DNA of 64,000 bases. It comes from Rhea pennata. Lineage: Eukaryota; Chordata; Aves; Rheiformes; Rheidae. The first letter of the stretch is position 1; each line of letters opens with the position of its first letter. Positions 1 through 12,400 of the stretch are shown one piece after another. Both the position numbers and the translations under genes were made by a program. The stretch covers positions 2,604,001 through 2,668,000 of the forward strand of contig NC_084676.1 in the NCBI RefSeq assembly GCF_028389875.1, read 5' to 3'. The notes below the pieces were generated by a model that made no database searches, had not been told where the DNA came from, and was given only the letters and a program-made list of their open reading frames with translations.

Positions 1-1417
1 GAAGGGATGCAGCTATAACCCATACCTTCCACATAAGGCTTTCTTACCTCACAAATAAAGAGAGAGTTCAGAAGCACCAGTTCTTATGAAACCTGTTAAA
101 TCATCTCTTCTCTGGTGCCAGGTGTTCCTGAGGTCTGCTCTGTTTAATACAGCAGGGACAGCCTTTCATGTTTCATGCCCAGAGAATCTGCAGATGGAGG
201 CATCAGCTTTAAGTGAAGAGAAGCAGTCATATCCAACAGATAGGGGTCTGGAGCAAAGCAGATTTAACACTCCCAGAAAGCAAAGTGTATGCTTTGTTAC
301 CACAGGTTACCACAACATCTGTGTTTGGGTCAAACATGTTTTGACATTGTGTCACTAAACACAATTCACACCTCTCTGTCTTCTCAGGGTAAAGAGCTGT
401 TCAGATGACATCAGCAGGAAGGAAACTGCAGATCTCTGTCATGCTTGCAGTCACTAGCCAAGGTTCAGCAGAGAACAGGAGACTTCCACCAGAAATTCCT
501 GCTCTCTTAAGTGGAAGTGGCTTTCCAAAGTATCTTCTGTTCCTATCATTTAGGACTACACTTTTGCCCAGTCAGACTAATCGTTCACCCTGCTCAGCAA
601 GCATGCATCTGGTAGAAAGTATTAGGGTATGTGCTATTTGTGTCTTTTTGAATTACCTCAGCTCTGAAGCTGGAGTCAAACATGCCCGTAATTGTTCTCT
701 CCAGACTGAACCTCTGGATTAGACTATCATTTTAGGAAAACTGACCAGCAGTTGAAATTGTAGCTTTGTATCTCATCTCCTTTCAATTCCAAATATACAG
801 GTCACTCTGGTGAAGGAAATTCTATGAGATGTTTGAAGTAAGAACAGATTCTCAAATTGTAGCTATGGCTTTTCAAGATAATTCATCCATATGGACCTGT
901 GCACCCTGCAATCCTTTTTCCACTCTTTAGGAGATGTATTTAGGCATGTGTTGTAAATGCCAGCCATTCTGGCAGTGACTGTATCTCATGTAGCACACTG
1001 CTCTACAAACTGTAGCTTCTGTAGATATTGGTTAGTGCAAACAGCTTGGGCTATTCTCAAGCTATTCTCTGTTTCTGATTTTTGCAGTGCAAGTTGAAAG
1101 GATATTCTGGGTCTTACAGTGTTAATACGATAGAGTTACAACACATGTAATGGAATTTTATAGACTAAATGTGGGTTTTTGTGTTTGACATATTGGACTA
1201 ATTTTCTTAGGCAGTGCTTTTTCTAGCAGATTCTGCAGCAAGCAAGATACGTTGCGTTCCAGTCTTGCAAGTGTCCTTGCTGAGTTGCCAGAGATTGTGG
1301 ATTGCCCAAGCAGGAGCAGATGCCTAAGCATTTAGATAACTTGTAAAATAAGTTAAAGAACTGGAGTAACTAAGATGGAGAATCGTGGCTAATTTGTATT
1401 GTGTGGTTTTGCTGCAG
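1..1417. other. Intronic sequence of DELE1 (window start)
   Basis: No exon could be supported here. Open frames at 86-358 and 405-722 lack splice context and Sel1-like sequence. The stretch precedes the first visible DELE1 exon and is most simply read as intron. Confidence 0.6.
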
Positions 1418-1510
1418 GCACAGGCTTATCTTGGAGTGTTCTACCTGAGAGGGCTACAACCTAAGGAAAAGAGAGGTCTGAAGTACTTGTTGCTGGCAGC
1501 CAAGAATGGC
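1418..1510 (+). CDS. DELE1: DELE1 coding exon (Sel1-like repeat)
   Basis: This 93-bp exon runs from acceptor TTTTGCTGCAG to donor GTAAGT. It is phase 0 at both ends and encodes 31 residues beginning [12 protein letters not shown] and ending LLLAAKNG, a Sel1-like helix pair. The open frame extends upstream through the acceptor, but that part is intron. Confidence 0.9.
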
Positions 1511-4500
1511 GTAAGTAGTCCCTTTGTGAGCTATGACTGTTGTGCATTTGGGATCACTGCAGGTTGTATGTGGCACGTTTCAGGGCTTCTTGGCAGTAGA
1601 AGTGAGGGTCAAGACTTCGCTGCACTGTCTGAAAGGACAGGATGAAGCCTTGGGGAGGAAACAGGCTCTAGCACACAGACCCTGCAAAATGTGAATGTCA
1701 AACCAGCCTTACTGGGTCAGACCAAGTCTTACAGGACCAGTGCTTATGCCATTTCTGACAAATATTCATCTAACATCATTTTAACAATTTCCAGTGATGG
1801 AGTCTATATACTCTGCCCAGGCAACCTTGTTCTCTACTGCATCATTAACAGGACTTTGTTGTGTCTGTCTTGAATCTGCTCTTTGAAAGAGACCTGTTAT
1901 TTCTTATCTTCCATAGAGACAATGAGCAGATTATTTCTGTTTCATTGCAGGGACTTTAACAACTTGAATACTTGAATCCGTATTCAGCCTTACCCAGTTG
2001 TTTCAGTTTCTCTTTGCATGTCACGTTGTCTAGGTTGCAGGCGATTTTCTTGCTCTCTGTTGAACTTTCTCCAAGTGACCCACACTTTTGTTGAAGGGCA
2101 GTGCCGCAGTCTGGGCATAGTACTGTTGCTAAGGCCTTGCCAGCACTCAGTGGAGTGAAAGCGTAACCTTGCAAGTTGTGCAGCCTGGTTTCTGCATCCA
2201 AAGCTCTGCTTCTTCAGAGCAGTGTGACATTGTTCACTTTTCAGCTTGCGCTCTGTTTTAAAGGCTATTTTCTTTTCTGAAGAACTTGCTCGTTTTAAAT
2301 TGAGTTCCCACAGTTTTTGTGTAATGGGAAAAAGTGAGTAACTATTCACTCTTCTGGCTGATATTGCTGATTCTGTTGCCCTCTTTATGCCCTCTGAGAC
2401 ATTGCTTTTCCAAGCTGCACAGTGCTGGTTTATTTTCTCTCTGTGTGTAGCTAAGCTGTTCCATTTCTCTTGTCAGTGTGTTCTATATTCCTCACATTCT
2501 CCTTTGTCCATTTAAAGATGCCTGAATCAAAACAGGACTCAGGATGGAGCCATGCTAGGGATTTGACATGAGATCCTCTGCGTTGTTCTGTATTCCTGAA
2601 TTCTACTGTTTCCTAGCATTGTTTGCCCTTTTGACTGCTTCTGACTTGTTGGTTACAGGAAATTATCACAGGGACTCACAAATTTCTTTTTATATGCACT
2701 CCTTTACATTTGTCAACACATTTTTCAATATTTTTCATCTGCCATTGTGTTGCCCATGCTTAGTGTGTGACATCTTCTGAAATTAATTCTTTACAATAAG
2801 TTTGATCACTCTGAATGACTTTGTCACTTGCAGATTTTACCACTTCAGTTTTCACCCAATTTAAGTATGCAGACTCTATCAGATCGGTGGTGAGACCAGA
2901 TTAGATTAACTCCAAATGCTCAGAGATCATGTTCTTGGTGGTTGATACAGTATTTAATTCCACAATCTGCTGGAAGTTTTCCTTTACTGAAACCGTAGTA
3001 AGCCCTTAAAAACAGAAAATCTGGCAGGATAATTGCTGCTCCCAGCAGTACTTCCTAGTAGTCAGTTTTTTGCAGGTCTTTTAGTCACAACCCTTGACAG
3101 TTCTCAGAACTCAGCCTTGTTTCCTCAGCTCTCTATTCCCTGGTGGGTGCTGGCTACAGATGTACCATTCAGCCCTTTACCTCATCATTGGTGGTAGGCA
3201 TGTGTACAGACCCCATAGCATGTTCTCCTGGGAGAAGTATCCACAAGTATGTCCTTCTCCCATTACCCACGGCAACAGAGCACTCCGAAGTGTGTCACTT
3301 AGCTTGGATAAAAGACTGTTGGCTATAGGTGAAGCAAAGATTGCAGTATTTAGCTAAAACTCTAGAAAGGGAAAAACACAAAAGGCCATTGGTTCAGGGT
3401 TTCTTTCTCAGGTTGTTGCTCTGTGCTAAAGCCGAGAGCAGCAACAACAAACGTTGTTCCAAGCACAGTGGCACTTCAGAGAACTGTGTTTAACTTCGGT
3501 TGCTGTTTTCTGTGTTGTTCTTCCTTAGTTTTGGTGAGCAACCATACAATATAAACAGTGTTCTTGGAGAACTGTGGCTGACTTTAGATTTCAAAGTATC
3601 TCACAACCATTTATGCCATACTAGTTTGGGGATATCTTCTCCTGGCAGTCTTGACTTTGAGGTGTTCATCATGTAAGAAACAGCTAGGGGAATAATTTAT
3701 GTTTATTTAACCCTGTATTTTGTCACATCTGAAGTGCCAGTCCTTCAGCGTGTTTATCTCATCTCTCAAGAAGTTCTGTGCTGTCATAAACTGAGAATTG
3801 CAACATTCTGCAAAGCACTCACTCATTGAGTTCTTTCTTTTCCTCCACCAGCTACATCCCAGACAGCAACACCTGCAATATGTTCCTTTCTCATGGCTTT
3901 ATTAAAATTTACTGCTCACACTTTTTGCAAAGCCTTGTTTAGATCACATTTCTGGCAGTGATACAATTCAAGTTATGTTGTATACCAGGTATTTCAAGGG
4001 AAAATTAATTTACTATGTTTCTCCCATTAGTCAGATTTTTGGAGTAGGGTCTTAGTATCCCCTTGTTCCAATATTAGGAACCTAAGTTCTGTGTGACCAC
4101 TAGCCCGTATAGTCTTTTTAGCATCTTCACAAGACTGTCATCATGCTTTTTCGCTACTGGTGGGATCCTTTTACTCCCAGTAGGTCTCAAAGATAAAGTG
4201 CCCAACTGACCCACAAACATTATTGTTTGGATTTGGCTTTACTGAGCCATTTGCAGTGACATCCGCTATTTTCTAGTTCATTCTCAGCAGCTGTGTATGA
4301 GTAGTGTTCATTTTTTCTCTGTAGTGCTTATTTGCTTGACTTCATTTCCGCTGCTTGAGTTTTCTTTTGAAGTAGCATTGGGTGGGGCTGAGCAGGATAC
4401 TGGTGGGATGTTCTGTTGTAATCCTGATACATCGCAGGGGTTGCCAAGGGGAATCTTCCAACCTTGGCAGCAAGCACCTCTGTGATATTTGTTATGTTTT

Positions 4501-5696
4501 TAAGACTTCTGTGTGGACTATAATAGGGCAAGCCACAGGGTGTGCTCACAGTTTGGGTGTGATCAGGATATGGGTGCAGTCAAGGCTGCCTGAGTCCCCT
4601 TAGCTGTGACCCCTGACACAATCTGGATGCTCTATGGGGACAGCTACTTATTAGTTCCTGTGACACAGGCCTGGATGTTGAGGAGAAATCAGTGAATTTA
4701 ACTGGAAAGGGGTGGTAAGGAATGGAGTTGGAAATACCTGGTGAGAAATTCTGCTTGAGAATGCCTTCAGTGAAGGAACTAAATGACTGAAGATACAGTT
4801 TGAGGGACCAAAGATAGAGGAGTAGGTGTTAAAGACTGTCTGTTCTTTCACATACTGTGGTCACTTCTCCATGCTGTGGGTCTGATTGCTGCATTGTTTT
4901 CTGTGGCTAGGATTCCCAAAGCACGTATCACGTGGGCATTTGCTATGAGAAGGGCCTTGGAGTACAGCAGGACCTGGCAGAAGCAATGAGACACTATCGA
5001 CAGTCAGCTGCTGCAGGGAACAGGAACGCTCAGCAGAGAATACAAGCAATAGAGGAGGAGATGGAAGGTATCACAGACAACAGGGAAGAAGGGGCATGCA
5101 GGACTGCGTCATGTTGCGCCCCCGTAAGAGTGGGGCCCATATTGCCGGAGGAAGGAAAGCACAGGACCATGGCAAAAAGGAGCTTTTTTTTTACTGAAGG
5201 AAAGGGCAGTGTGGCTGGAAGTGCTTTTTTTTTTTTTCTTTTTTTTTTCTCAGTTCTTTTCATTTTTTACCAACTCTTTCTAGTCAAACTGAAGAGGCAA
5301 AGCCATTCCCACAGTATGGTGCTCCATTGATACCTTGTTTTTAATATACTTTCAGATGTGGAAAGAAGGCGTCCAACCTCTTCTGGATTAAGAAGAGCAT
5401 CTTCCTCTAGTCCCTGTTTCTGGGCTATTGAGCACATGCCTGCAGGTCTCCAAGCCTCCCAGACAAGACAATCTGTCCTTACCCTGCCCCACTCTTGGAG
5501 CGCAGACAGACTCCACACAATCACACTCAGAAGTTCAGGATGGAGCCACATCCCAGAAAACAAGGCAAGTCCACTGGAATTGCAGAGTTCAGAGTCGCAG
5601 CCACTGCTGTTATTAGAGCAGTTGATGGGTGAAACAAAGAGGCAAAAGGGAAGACGTACCTTCTCAGTCCATGTGGGACTGGAAACAGGCCAGTAG
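1418..5696 (+). CDS. DELE1: DELE1, 3' part of gene (three last coding exons)
   Basis: DELE1 is a mitochondrial protein. Under stress it is cut by OMA1, and its C-terminal Sel1/TPR-like repeat domain oligomerises in the cytosol and activates the kinase HRI (EIF2AK1). The window holds coding exons 1418-1510, 4911-5067 and 5356-5696; phases join correctly (0, then 1) and the frame closes on TAG. The first two exons encode two Sel1-like repeats, with the AYLGV and [13 protein letters not shown] cores and the alpha-helical [14 protein letters not shown] type end. They match remembered human DELE1 closely ([18 protein letters not shown]). Upstream exons lie left of the window. PCDH12 converges on this gene from the right. 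A weak ATTAAA at 7338-7343 is the only poly(A)-like hexamer I noticed downstream. Identity is very likely; the C-terminal exon is less conserved. Confidence 0.9.
1690..3010 (-). mobile_element. Ancient CR1 LINE relic, antisense, in DELE1 intron
   Basis: Near 1700 the sequence shows the antisense CR1 3' pattern (TTACTGGGTCAGACCAAG). Near 1790-1840 it shows the degraded 'ccagtgatggagtctat...ctctgcccaggcaacc' motif. Near 2690-2870 it shows the antisense reverse-transcriptase end (catttgtcaacac...ttcatctgccattgtgttgccca...cttgcagattttacc). These parts lie in the order expected for an old, heavily mutated CR1 of the amniote type. Boundaries are approximate. Confidence 0.65.
3011..4910. other. DELE1 intron, rest
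   Basis: Unique-looking AT-rich intronic sequence between the CR1 relic and the next exon. I see no exon, RNA gene or strong repeat in it. Confidence 0.5.
4911..5067 (+). CDS. DELE1: DELE1 coding exon (Sel1-like repeat)
   Basis: The acceptor is TGGCTAG and the donor is AAG/GTATCA. The exon continues the previous frame directly: ...AAKNG then [18 protein letters not shown], a full Sel1-like repeat. It ends in an acidic helix (IEEEME) and leaves phase 1. This is the most strongly conserved DELE1 segment in the window. Confidence 0.93.
5224..5250. repeat. T-rich simple repeat in last DELE1 intron
   Basis: Two long T runs separated by single C bases, about 100 bp before the final DELE1 acceptor. 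It may act as extended polypyrimidine sequence or be a remnant poly(A) tail on the other strand. Confidence 0.8.
5356..5696 (+). CDS. DELE1: DELE1 last coding exon
   Basis: After acceptor ACTTTCAG the frame restarts with GAT (phase 1) and runs 113 residues to TAG at 5694-5696. The start ([15 protein letters not shown]) resembles the human TVTGLKSFSSPSLC stretch. The remainder is Ser-rich and poorly conserved, as expected of the DELE1 C-terminus. The exact stop rests only on the open frame. Confidence 0.7.
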
Positions 5697-8672
5697 TGAA
5701 TGGAAAGAGAAAGCTTTTTGTTAATAGAACAGGAGCAATTTTGAAGTACAGTGGTTTTTCTAAATAGATCTTGCAGTATCTCCCATCCATCCACATAGTC
5801 TGACCCTCTGCCTACAAACACAAGGATTCTCTATATGCTGCTACACTTCAGTCCAGAATTACTCTGACCCATACTATGCCCTAGTGGTATGATTTGGGGC
5901 TATAATTCCAGTAGTGGTGCACCACATCTTGCAAGTGAGTCCCCTGCTGAGGTTTACAAGCCTTGGTGTTGGCAGCTAGCTCTGTGATGGGCCTGGCTTG
6001 CACCTTCTCAGGCAGTTTGATCTCACTTTAGGGCTTGCTGTTCCTACAGTGATTTTGCTGTCAGCACGATCGGCATTTCTCTATACATTGATGTTGCAGC
6101 AATTTAATCTACCTTATAACCTTTTCCAAGAAGTGCAAGCAAAAGGGTGGATTCTGATTATTAGGCACAGGTTTTGTGGGATATGGTTTATGGGTCCACC
6201 TGCAATGGTGAAAGTAATGGATGTCATCAGCCATCCTGCATCTTTGTCAGTGGCCTTCAGCCACCAGTTATTTTTCCTTCAGATCTGACAGTGAGCTGCT
6301 GCCATGGGCACACTGCAGCCCCTTTCAGTCACAATGAGCCAGGTTAGCTTCAAAATTTATATTGTACAACTTCGCTAAGCAAGCCAGCTTATTTTCACTG
6401 AAGTGGGCAGGGGGTGCTCCCAGTGGGTAGTAGCCACTGTCAGGCAAGCAGCTGGTGCGATAATGTTATTTGTCCCTAGTGAAGCTGAATCCAGAAAAGG
6501 CCATTTGTCCACACAAGTTTAAACTGGTTCAAGGGCATTTGTGCAAACTGTCCAACTTCCTGTAGCCATGTTGCTCTGGTGCTTTGTGCAGATGAGGCTC
6601 TGAAAAACAAGGGCATTGGCCTTCTCCTGAACTTGCTGTGGTCTCCATTCAGCAAGGGAGGGGCACGGCCATGGCTCAACACAGCTGAAAGCTCTGACTT
6701 GTTCTTACAGTCTGGTCTCTCCTACTGTTCAGACCGGACTTTCTTAGGCCATTTCCTTTATCAAGCAGGATGCAATTAGCAGGAAATTCCTCGGGTGGAT
6801 TTCCTATTCTATGATAATCCATGGCATGCTTACGTGTTGGTTAGGACAGGACAGAGGTAGAGGATGGGGGGGGGGGAGGGGGCTGAAGGCAGTTTGCAGA
6901 ATCAGGAAACTAAACCAAGAGAGAGGACTTTGTCTTCTTTTAAATCTGTTTATTGTGGTGTATTTTTGCATCAAGATTGTCCTTTGACAGGGACATCAAA
7001 GTAAAGCTCCAGAGGAAGATGTGAGATTGTACCGTGTGTTTCTCTTCCATGTGTATTCCCAAGATGCGGGAGAATCATATAGGGCTATATTTCCTCGTAG
7101 TCACAGATATGCCTCCCTCACAATTTGCACAGCTGCATCTCAGTTAAAATTTGGCTCACTGTCATTGTTTTTGTGCAAAAGCCTGTTCTGTTTGTGAAAC
7201 AAAGCACCAAGACATTTCTGTTAGCAGCGTGGCAGTATAAGACTGGGGTAAACCTATCACTATAGTTTATAGCTAGAGATGGGGTCATGTGTAAAGCACT
7301 TTGGGAGGTTCCAGCTGTAACAGTGAGTGTTTTGGATATTAAAGAGCCCATCTGGGAGAATCATACTCTGTTGCTTTTGCCATTTAGTCCCAAGAGTATA
7401 GACATGCAGCTTTTTCATTTTCTCTGCTTTAAATTATGTGTATGATGCCCTGCTGCTCTGGCTTGTGTGGGTACACACTAAAAGCAGGGCGCTGTTACCT
7501 CTAAGCGTGTGGGAAAGGAAGGTGGGTGGACACTGAAGACGCTCAGGACCAGGTCTGTGGGGTGGTGCTGCGGTACAGATGAGAGCCACAAATATGATCC
7601 AGCAATGTGACACAATGTCCACAATGTCCCCAGCATCAGCAAATTAGCTCTGGAGAGACCTGTGTTGTGAACTGCAGTATTTGTGGAGAAGTCAGTGCAG
7701 TGTTGGTAACAAAGATGGCAAAGCAAAGAAAACAGTGTATATAAAGTACTTCTGACCCTGCACTGTGACAGTCTTTCAAACTCTTTTCAACTTGATTTTT
7801 GTGGTCAGTTAGCAAGCAATGGTGCTGTGCATTGCTGGAAGTGGAGGTGATGGGTTACCCTCATTCCCATAGCATGACACTCACCTATATAGCCACCAGC
7901 CACTTTGGCAGAGCGCTCCAAGTTTGTTCTGAGGCTTCGTGTCATAACTGGATGGCAAAAAGTATGGTATGGAAAGCAGAGCCCCTTACTTGTATGATCC
8001 AAAAAGACTTACCTGTGGTCTCCATTCTCCCACAACTCCTCTGCTACTCACCCCATATACAAGTCTCGTCCACAAACTGCTGTGTGAGCCTACGGTTCTA
8101 CTCCGGACGCTTATGCCACTGTTGTCTTTCCATTCTCTGTGAGTACAAACCTCCAGGGTTAGCAACACCTGTTACTCCCCCTTCTATTACTAATGTCTGT
8201 AAATTAGTTTTTCCACATGTGCTGTTATCCCAAAACAGTCTTACTGCTCACATACATTCAGATCAAAGCAGAAAACGGTAACATGGGTGGAGCTTGTGCG
8301 TGAATATTTAAAGACAGTATTTTCATGCTTCCCTTTTCCCAGATTACCTTGGTAGGCTCCATCCATCTGCTGCCTGTTGTTAGGCAAGGGATATGGTCTG
8401 TAATTCAGGGGCCTCAAAAGAGAGCACGGAGAAAGAAATTGTGGGTACTTAGTGCAGCCATAGGACAGATTCCAGAGCAGAAGTGCTGAATTTGGGGTAT
8501 TTGACAAAAAAGCAGAGTTCACAGCAGTAGAATCACAATGCCAGAATGCTCACCCTAAGAAAATACGCAGATCTCCATTTCTAAGTTACTATTTCAGGCT
8601 TTCTGCAGATACACCATTATGTCAGTTGTATTGGACTTTATCCCAGAGATGTTAGTGTTAGAAAAAAACATT
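5697..8672. other. Convergent 3' region between DELE1 and PCDH12
   Basis: Holds the DELE1 3' UTR of unknown length and the intergenic gap. A G-rich run lies at about 6866-6883. An AATAAA on the - strand at 6949-6954 could be a distal PCDH12 poly(A) signal. No further coding exon is supported. Confidence 0.5.
6866..6883 (+). repeat. G-rich homopolymer tract
   Basis: An almost pure G run interrupted by one A. It could form a G-quadruplex and is prone to length error in sequencing. Confidence 0.8.
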
Positions 8673-8678
8673 TTTATT
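8673..8678 (-). terminator. PCDH12: Probable PCDH12 poly(A) signal (AATAAA)
   Basis: On the - strand AATAAA lies about 450 nt after the PCDH12 stop. It is followed by a U-rich stretch (TGTTTTTTTCT), a typical cleavage-site arrangement. A second AATAAA at 6949-6954 is an alternative. Confidence 0.5.
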
Positions 8679-9125
8679 TTAAATAAGAACTGAGATCCTT
8701 TGGGCCAATTCTGCAGCATGTTGCAAAGTCCATGACTGGTAGTACAATGTCCGTGGTACACAGTCCATGATCACGTGGCTATATCTGATTGTGTTGTACT
8801 TGTGGATAATCTAAAAAACCTCCTTTCTTAATCTACCTGCTGTGGCTCTTCTGTTTTATGACTTGAGTGTGATTGAAAGATGGGGATGGAAGAATAGGAA
8901 AGAGAGCGAGGCAAGAACAGACAGCTGGAGGAGAGCTAAAGAAGGTGAAATCAGTCATGGGGAAATTTGATGTGGCTTGGCAAAGGAAGAAACATGCCTG
9001 TCATGATTAGTCTAGATGTGGATGTTGCTATGATTCTGTTGAACCTGTTATGACACATACTTGCGCACCCTAAATACAGAAAGCTCTGTTTGACTCTCCT
9101 CTTCTTCTCACAGCTGCCAAGCTGC

Positions 9126-9490
9126 CTACAGAACAGGAGCACTGTCATCCAGTCCAAGGCTCTTCCCACGTGCTGACAGCTGCCGCAGAAGCCCTGAGCC
9201 TGTTTCGTTGTGGACTTGGACCTTCTGGGATAAAATCATTTCAAAGAGGGTGCTCATTTCTGAAAGGAAAGTGCTGGCCAGTTTTGTCCCAGTAGCACTC
9301 GAGTCAGACTCAGTAACTTTGCCAAATGTCTCAAAGGTCCTTGGTTTCTCCTGCCTTGCAGCTTCCTGGTCCTGAGGTGAATGCAGAGAATCAGGGGAGA
9401 AAACATTGTCCTTGTAACTACCGGTGAGCGGCAAGGAGAGCCGAGCTACCCATTCTGGGTCTGCAGCCGTCAGCCTCTTGAGGGCCAGCT
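9126..9490 (-). CDS. PCDH12: PCDH12 last coding exon
   Basis: The acceptor is CTCCCTCCAG. The exon encodes [20 protein letters not shown], then [22 protein letters not shown] and [12 protein letters not shown], and stops at TAG. All of these blocks align with the human C-terminus ([44 protein letters not shown]). It ends 23 residues or so earlier than the human basic/Ser-rich end. Confidence 0.96.
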
Positions 9491-12400
9491 CTGGAGGGAG
9501 TGAGAACAAGAACTGTTGGTGAGATATGTAGCGGGGGAGACCAGACGAGGAAAAAATGAGAAATGAGGAGACTTATTGAGATCAACTGTGAGAGGAAGTA
9601 ATTGAAAGCAAGTCTAAGGATAAGCTACCAGTGGTGTTACTCACACCAGCAGCTTAAAAAAACCAGAATTGATTTAAAACTCCAGTGATTTTTTTTATAT
9701 ATATATAATAACTGTTAGGATCACTTTGCTTTCTCATTTATTGCAATTTCAAGTGGCACTTCAATAAATTGTTAGCAAAGCCAGAGAAAGTGGGGGTTTG
9801 GGACTGGCTAAAGGGGAGACAACAATGGAAAGCTTTCAAAGGGGGGAAGTATCAGGCAGAAAAAAGGTCACTAGTAGACTTCCTCAGGAGTCACTTTAGA
9901 AGTGGGAATTTGCTGATAAACAGGCAGACTGAGACCAAAAAGAAATAGATCATTGTGAAAAAAGTAATAACAGAAGTGGAATGAAATTCTAGATTATAAA
10001 CTGCACAGCTGGATGGCTGAGGACTAGTAACAAAAAATTGAGCTATAAAGTAGTTGTTCATCAATTGGAAACAGATGAGGAACAGTGGGAGCCTGGAGTG
10101 GGTGTTGATTGCAGGCTCATTAATGCATCAATAATGTGATTCTGCCCTGAAATGGGCAAATGAAATCATAAAATATGTTGGTCAAGGTATTCCCTGTTGG
10201 CATAAAAAAGATACACATCCATGGTATTATTATTAGGTCCAACAAGACCCTGTTAAGAGTATTACATACAAATTTGATCATCCATCGCTAGGAAAGAGGA
10301 TTTGAAATGACAGAACTGCAGAGAAGACTGAGATGAAAACAGGAATGAGTCTAAGCTTACAAGATAGAGACCCCAAGATATAGGGTTGTTTATCCTAAGA
10401 AAGTAAATGCTTATAGGAGATTGGATTGCAACCTGTTGTTATTTTGATGAGGTAAGCACCGACAAAGGAAGTATTTACGCTCAAAATAGTATTGGCACGA
10501 GAAGAAGAGATTATAAATTGTCCGTGAATAAATACATACTGGAAATTAAAGGAAGGACCCCATAGCAGCATGGGCCTAGAATAGCTTCCTCAACAGACAG
10601 CAGGAAAGGAAACAGGAATTCTTGTTTTTAAGGTAGAGCTTAGCAGTTGATGAAGAGACTCTGATATGGTGCACAGAAGCTCCCTTCTAGCCCTGCATTT
10701 CTTCATTTCCAAAGCATGCTCCAGAACCACAAAAGCTGGAAGGTTTGAGGTGACAGCCAAGTCAGTGAAATGCTTCTTGAGTTAGCAGCAAAACAAGTAA
10801 CTCGCATCTGATAATAAAACATCAAATACCATGACAGGCCCAATCAGATGGCACAAGTTTGTGCCATTATTATAATTACTGACTAACTTTATTAAAGTGA
10901 TCTCTGAAAGGATGATCCCTATTCTCATACACTTAATCATGCTGCTTCCAGAAGACAGACTAATCAATAACCTGCCACAGCCTGGGACATGTGGTCTTCA
11001 GTCAGTGGCTGGCCAATTCCCAAGACAGGTCTCCTTCCTCAGCCTACTAAGTGATCAGTCCTTTTCCTCTGAAACAAAATTGTGTCCCAAAGTGTGGAAA
11101 GTTTGGTATTCAAACCTGTTGAAAGCATGGTGAGTAAAGACGGTATATGTTACATAGGTTTTGTTTCAGTTAAAGCCTTTTTTTTTTTCATGTTGCTTAA
11201 TTTTCAGGGTTTGTTTTGGAGGGTTTCTTTTTTTTCCTTTTTTTTTCTTGCAATTGCAGTATTTTCTGCCATTCATTTTTAGTGGTTGTCCCTTAAGAGA
11301 TGGCCCAAGTGTAAGGAACAGCACCCAGTGTTCGCTAAATGCTAACAGAGTACTCCAGAGAAACTGCCCAGGAGCGTATCAGGAATGGCAAGAGAATTAC
11401 TGTGCACCTTCTCTGAATATTTTGATACTTCAGCTCTGAAACGGGGTAGTATAGGGGTCTGGTTTTGGCGGAGAGCTGGCACTTGGTGTGCTGATCTTCC
11501 TGGCCACTGTGACCATGAAATCTCACAATTAGGTATGTTTAATTTGACCCATAGCTCTTTACTGTGTCATTTTAATGAGCATTTGGGTTTGGGGGGGGGG
11601 GAGTTATATATATAAAATCAATAAAGCTGCATTTTCTCTCTGCTGCTGTGACTGCTCTGCATTTCCCTGGTATGGGATAGGTGTTAATACATAGTCCTCA
11701 GGGTTCAGCCTTATAGTATAAACAAACAAATTGCTGGCTAGGGCAGATTATTCACTCAGTTTTCCCCTCACCGTGAATAACACAAAGGCCCAGACAGCCT
11801 CAACCAGCTGTTATGATACTTTTGAGCACGAGCAATGCTTCCTTCCTCCGTAACTCAGGATGCAAGTCCACTTCTCTGTTTGTGTTTGGGAGAGGAGGAA
11901 GGAGTCCAGCAGCTCTGCAGTCTGCTGTCTTTGTGGGAAGATTTGGGCTCATGGATAAAATTATTTTTCATCACAGAAAGCCAACTTTGCCTTATTTGTC
12001 ATGTCCAGCACTACTGCAGGGGCAGGAAACCACACTGACATAGTCTCAAGCAAACTTAAGTTTGCTTACTGCAAAAATCTAAATAATTTAGTACAGAGTT
12101 TTTCCCATTGTGTCAATGCAACATGGATATGTCTGTCTGTAGCAGAGATTTGCTAGCTGGAGTCGTATCAGATGCTGCCTGACTGGGCAGAACTGGATCT
12201 GGCCAGCTTTGTTGAGTAGGTCCACTAGGACCTTACTGGAACAAGGTCAAGAGGCAACAGGCAGAAACTGAACCACAGGAAGTTCCGCCTGAATGTCAGG
12301 GGGAATTTCTTCACTGTGAGAGTGACGGAGCACTGGAGCAGGTTGCCCAGAGAGGTGGTGGAGTCTCCTTCTCTGGAGATCTTCAAGGCCCGCCTGGATG

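Noticed and set aside
1385-1417. Possible GTG start upstream of the Sel1-like sequence
   Set aside because: These bases are the intron end before the TGCAG acceptor of a DELE1 exon; vertebrate genes do not need a start here.
5267-5821. 184-codon open frame on the - strand
   Set aside because: It is antisense to the last DELE1 exon, which has splice and homology support.
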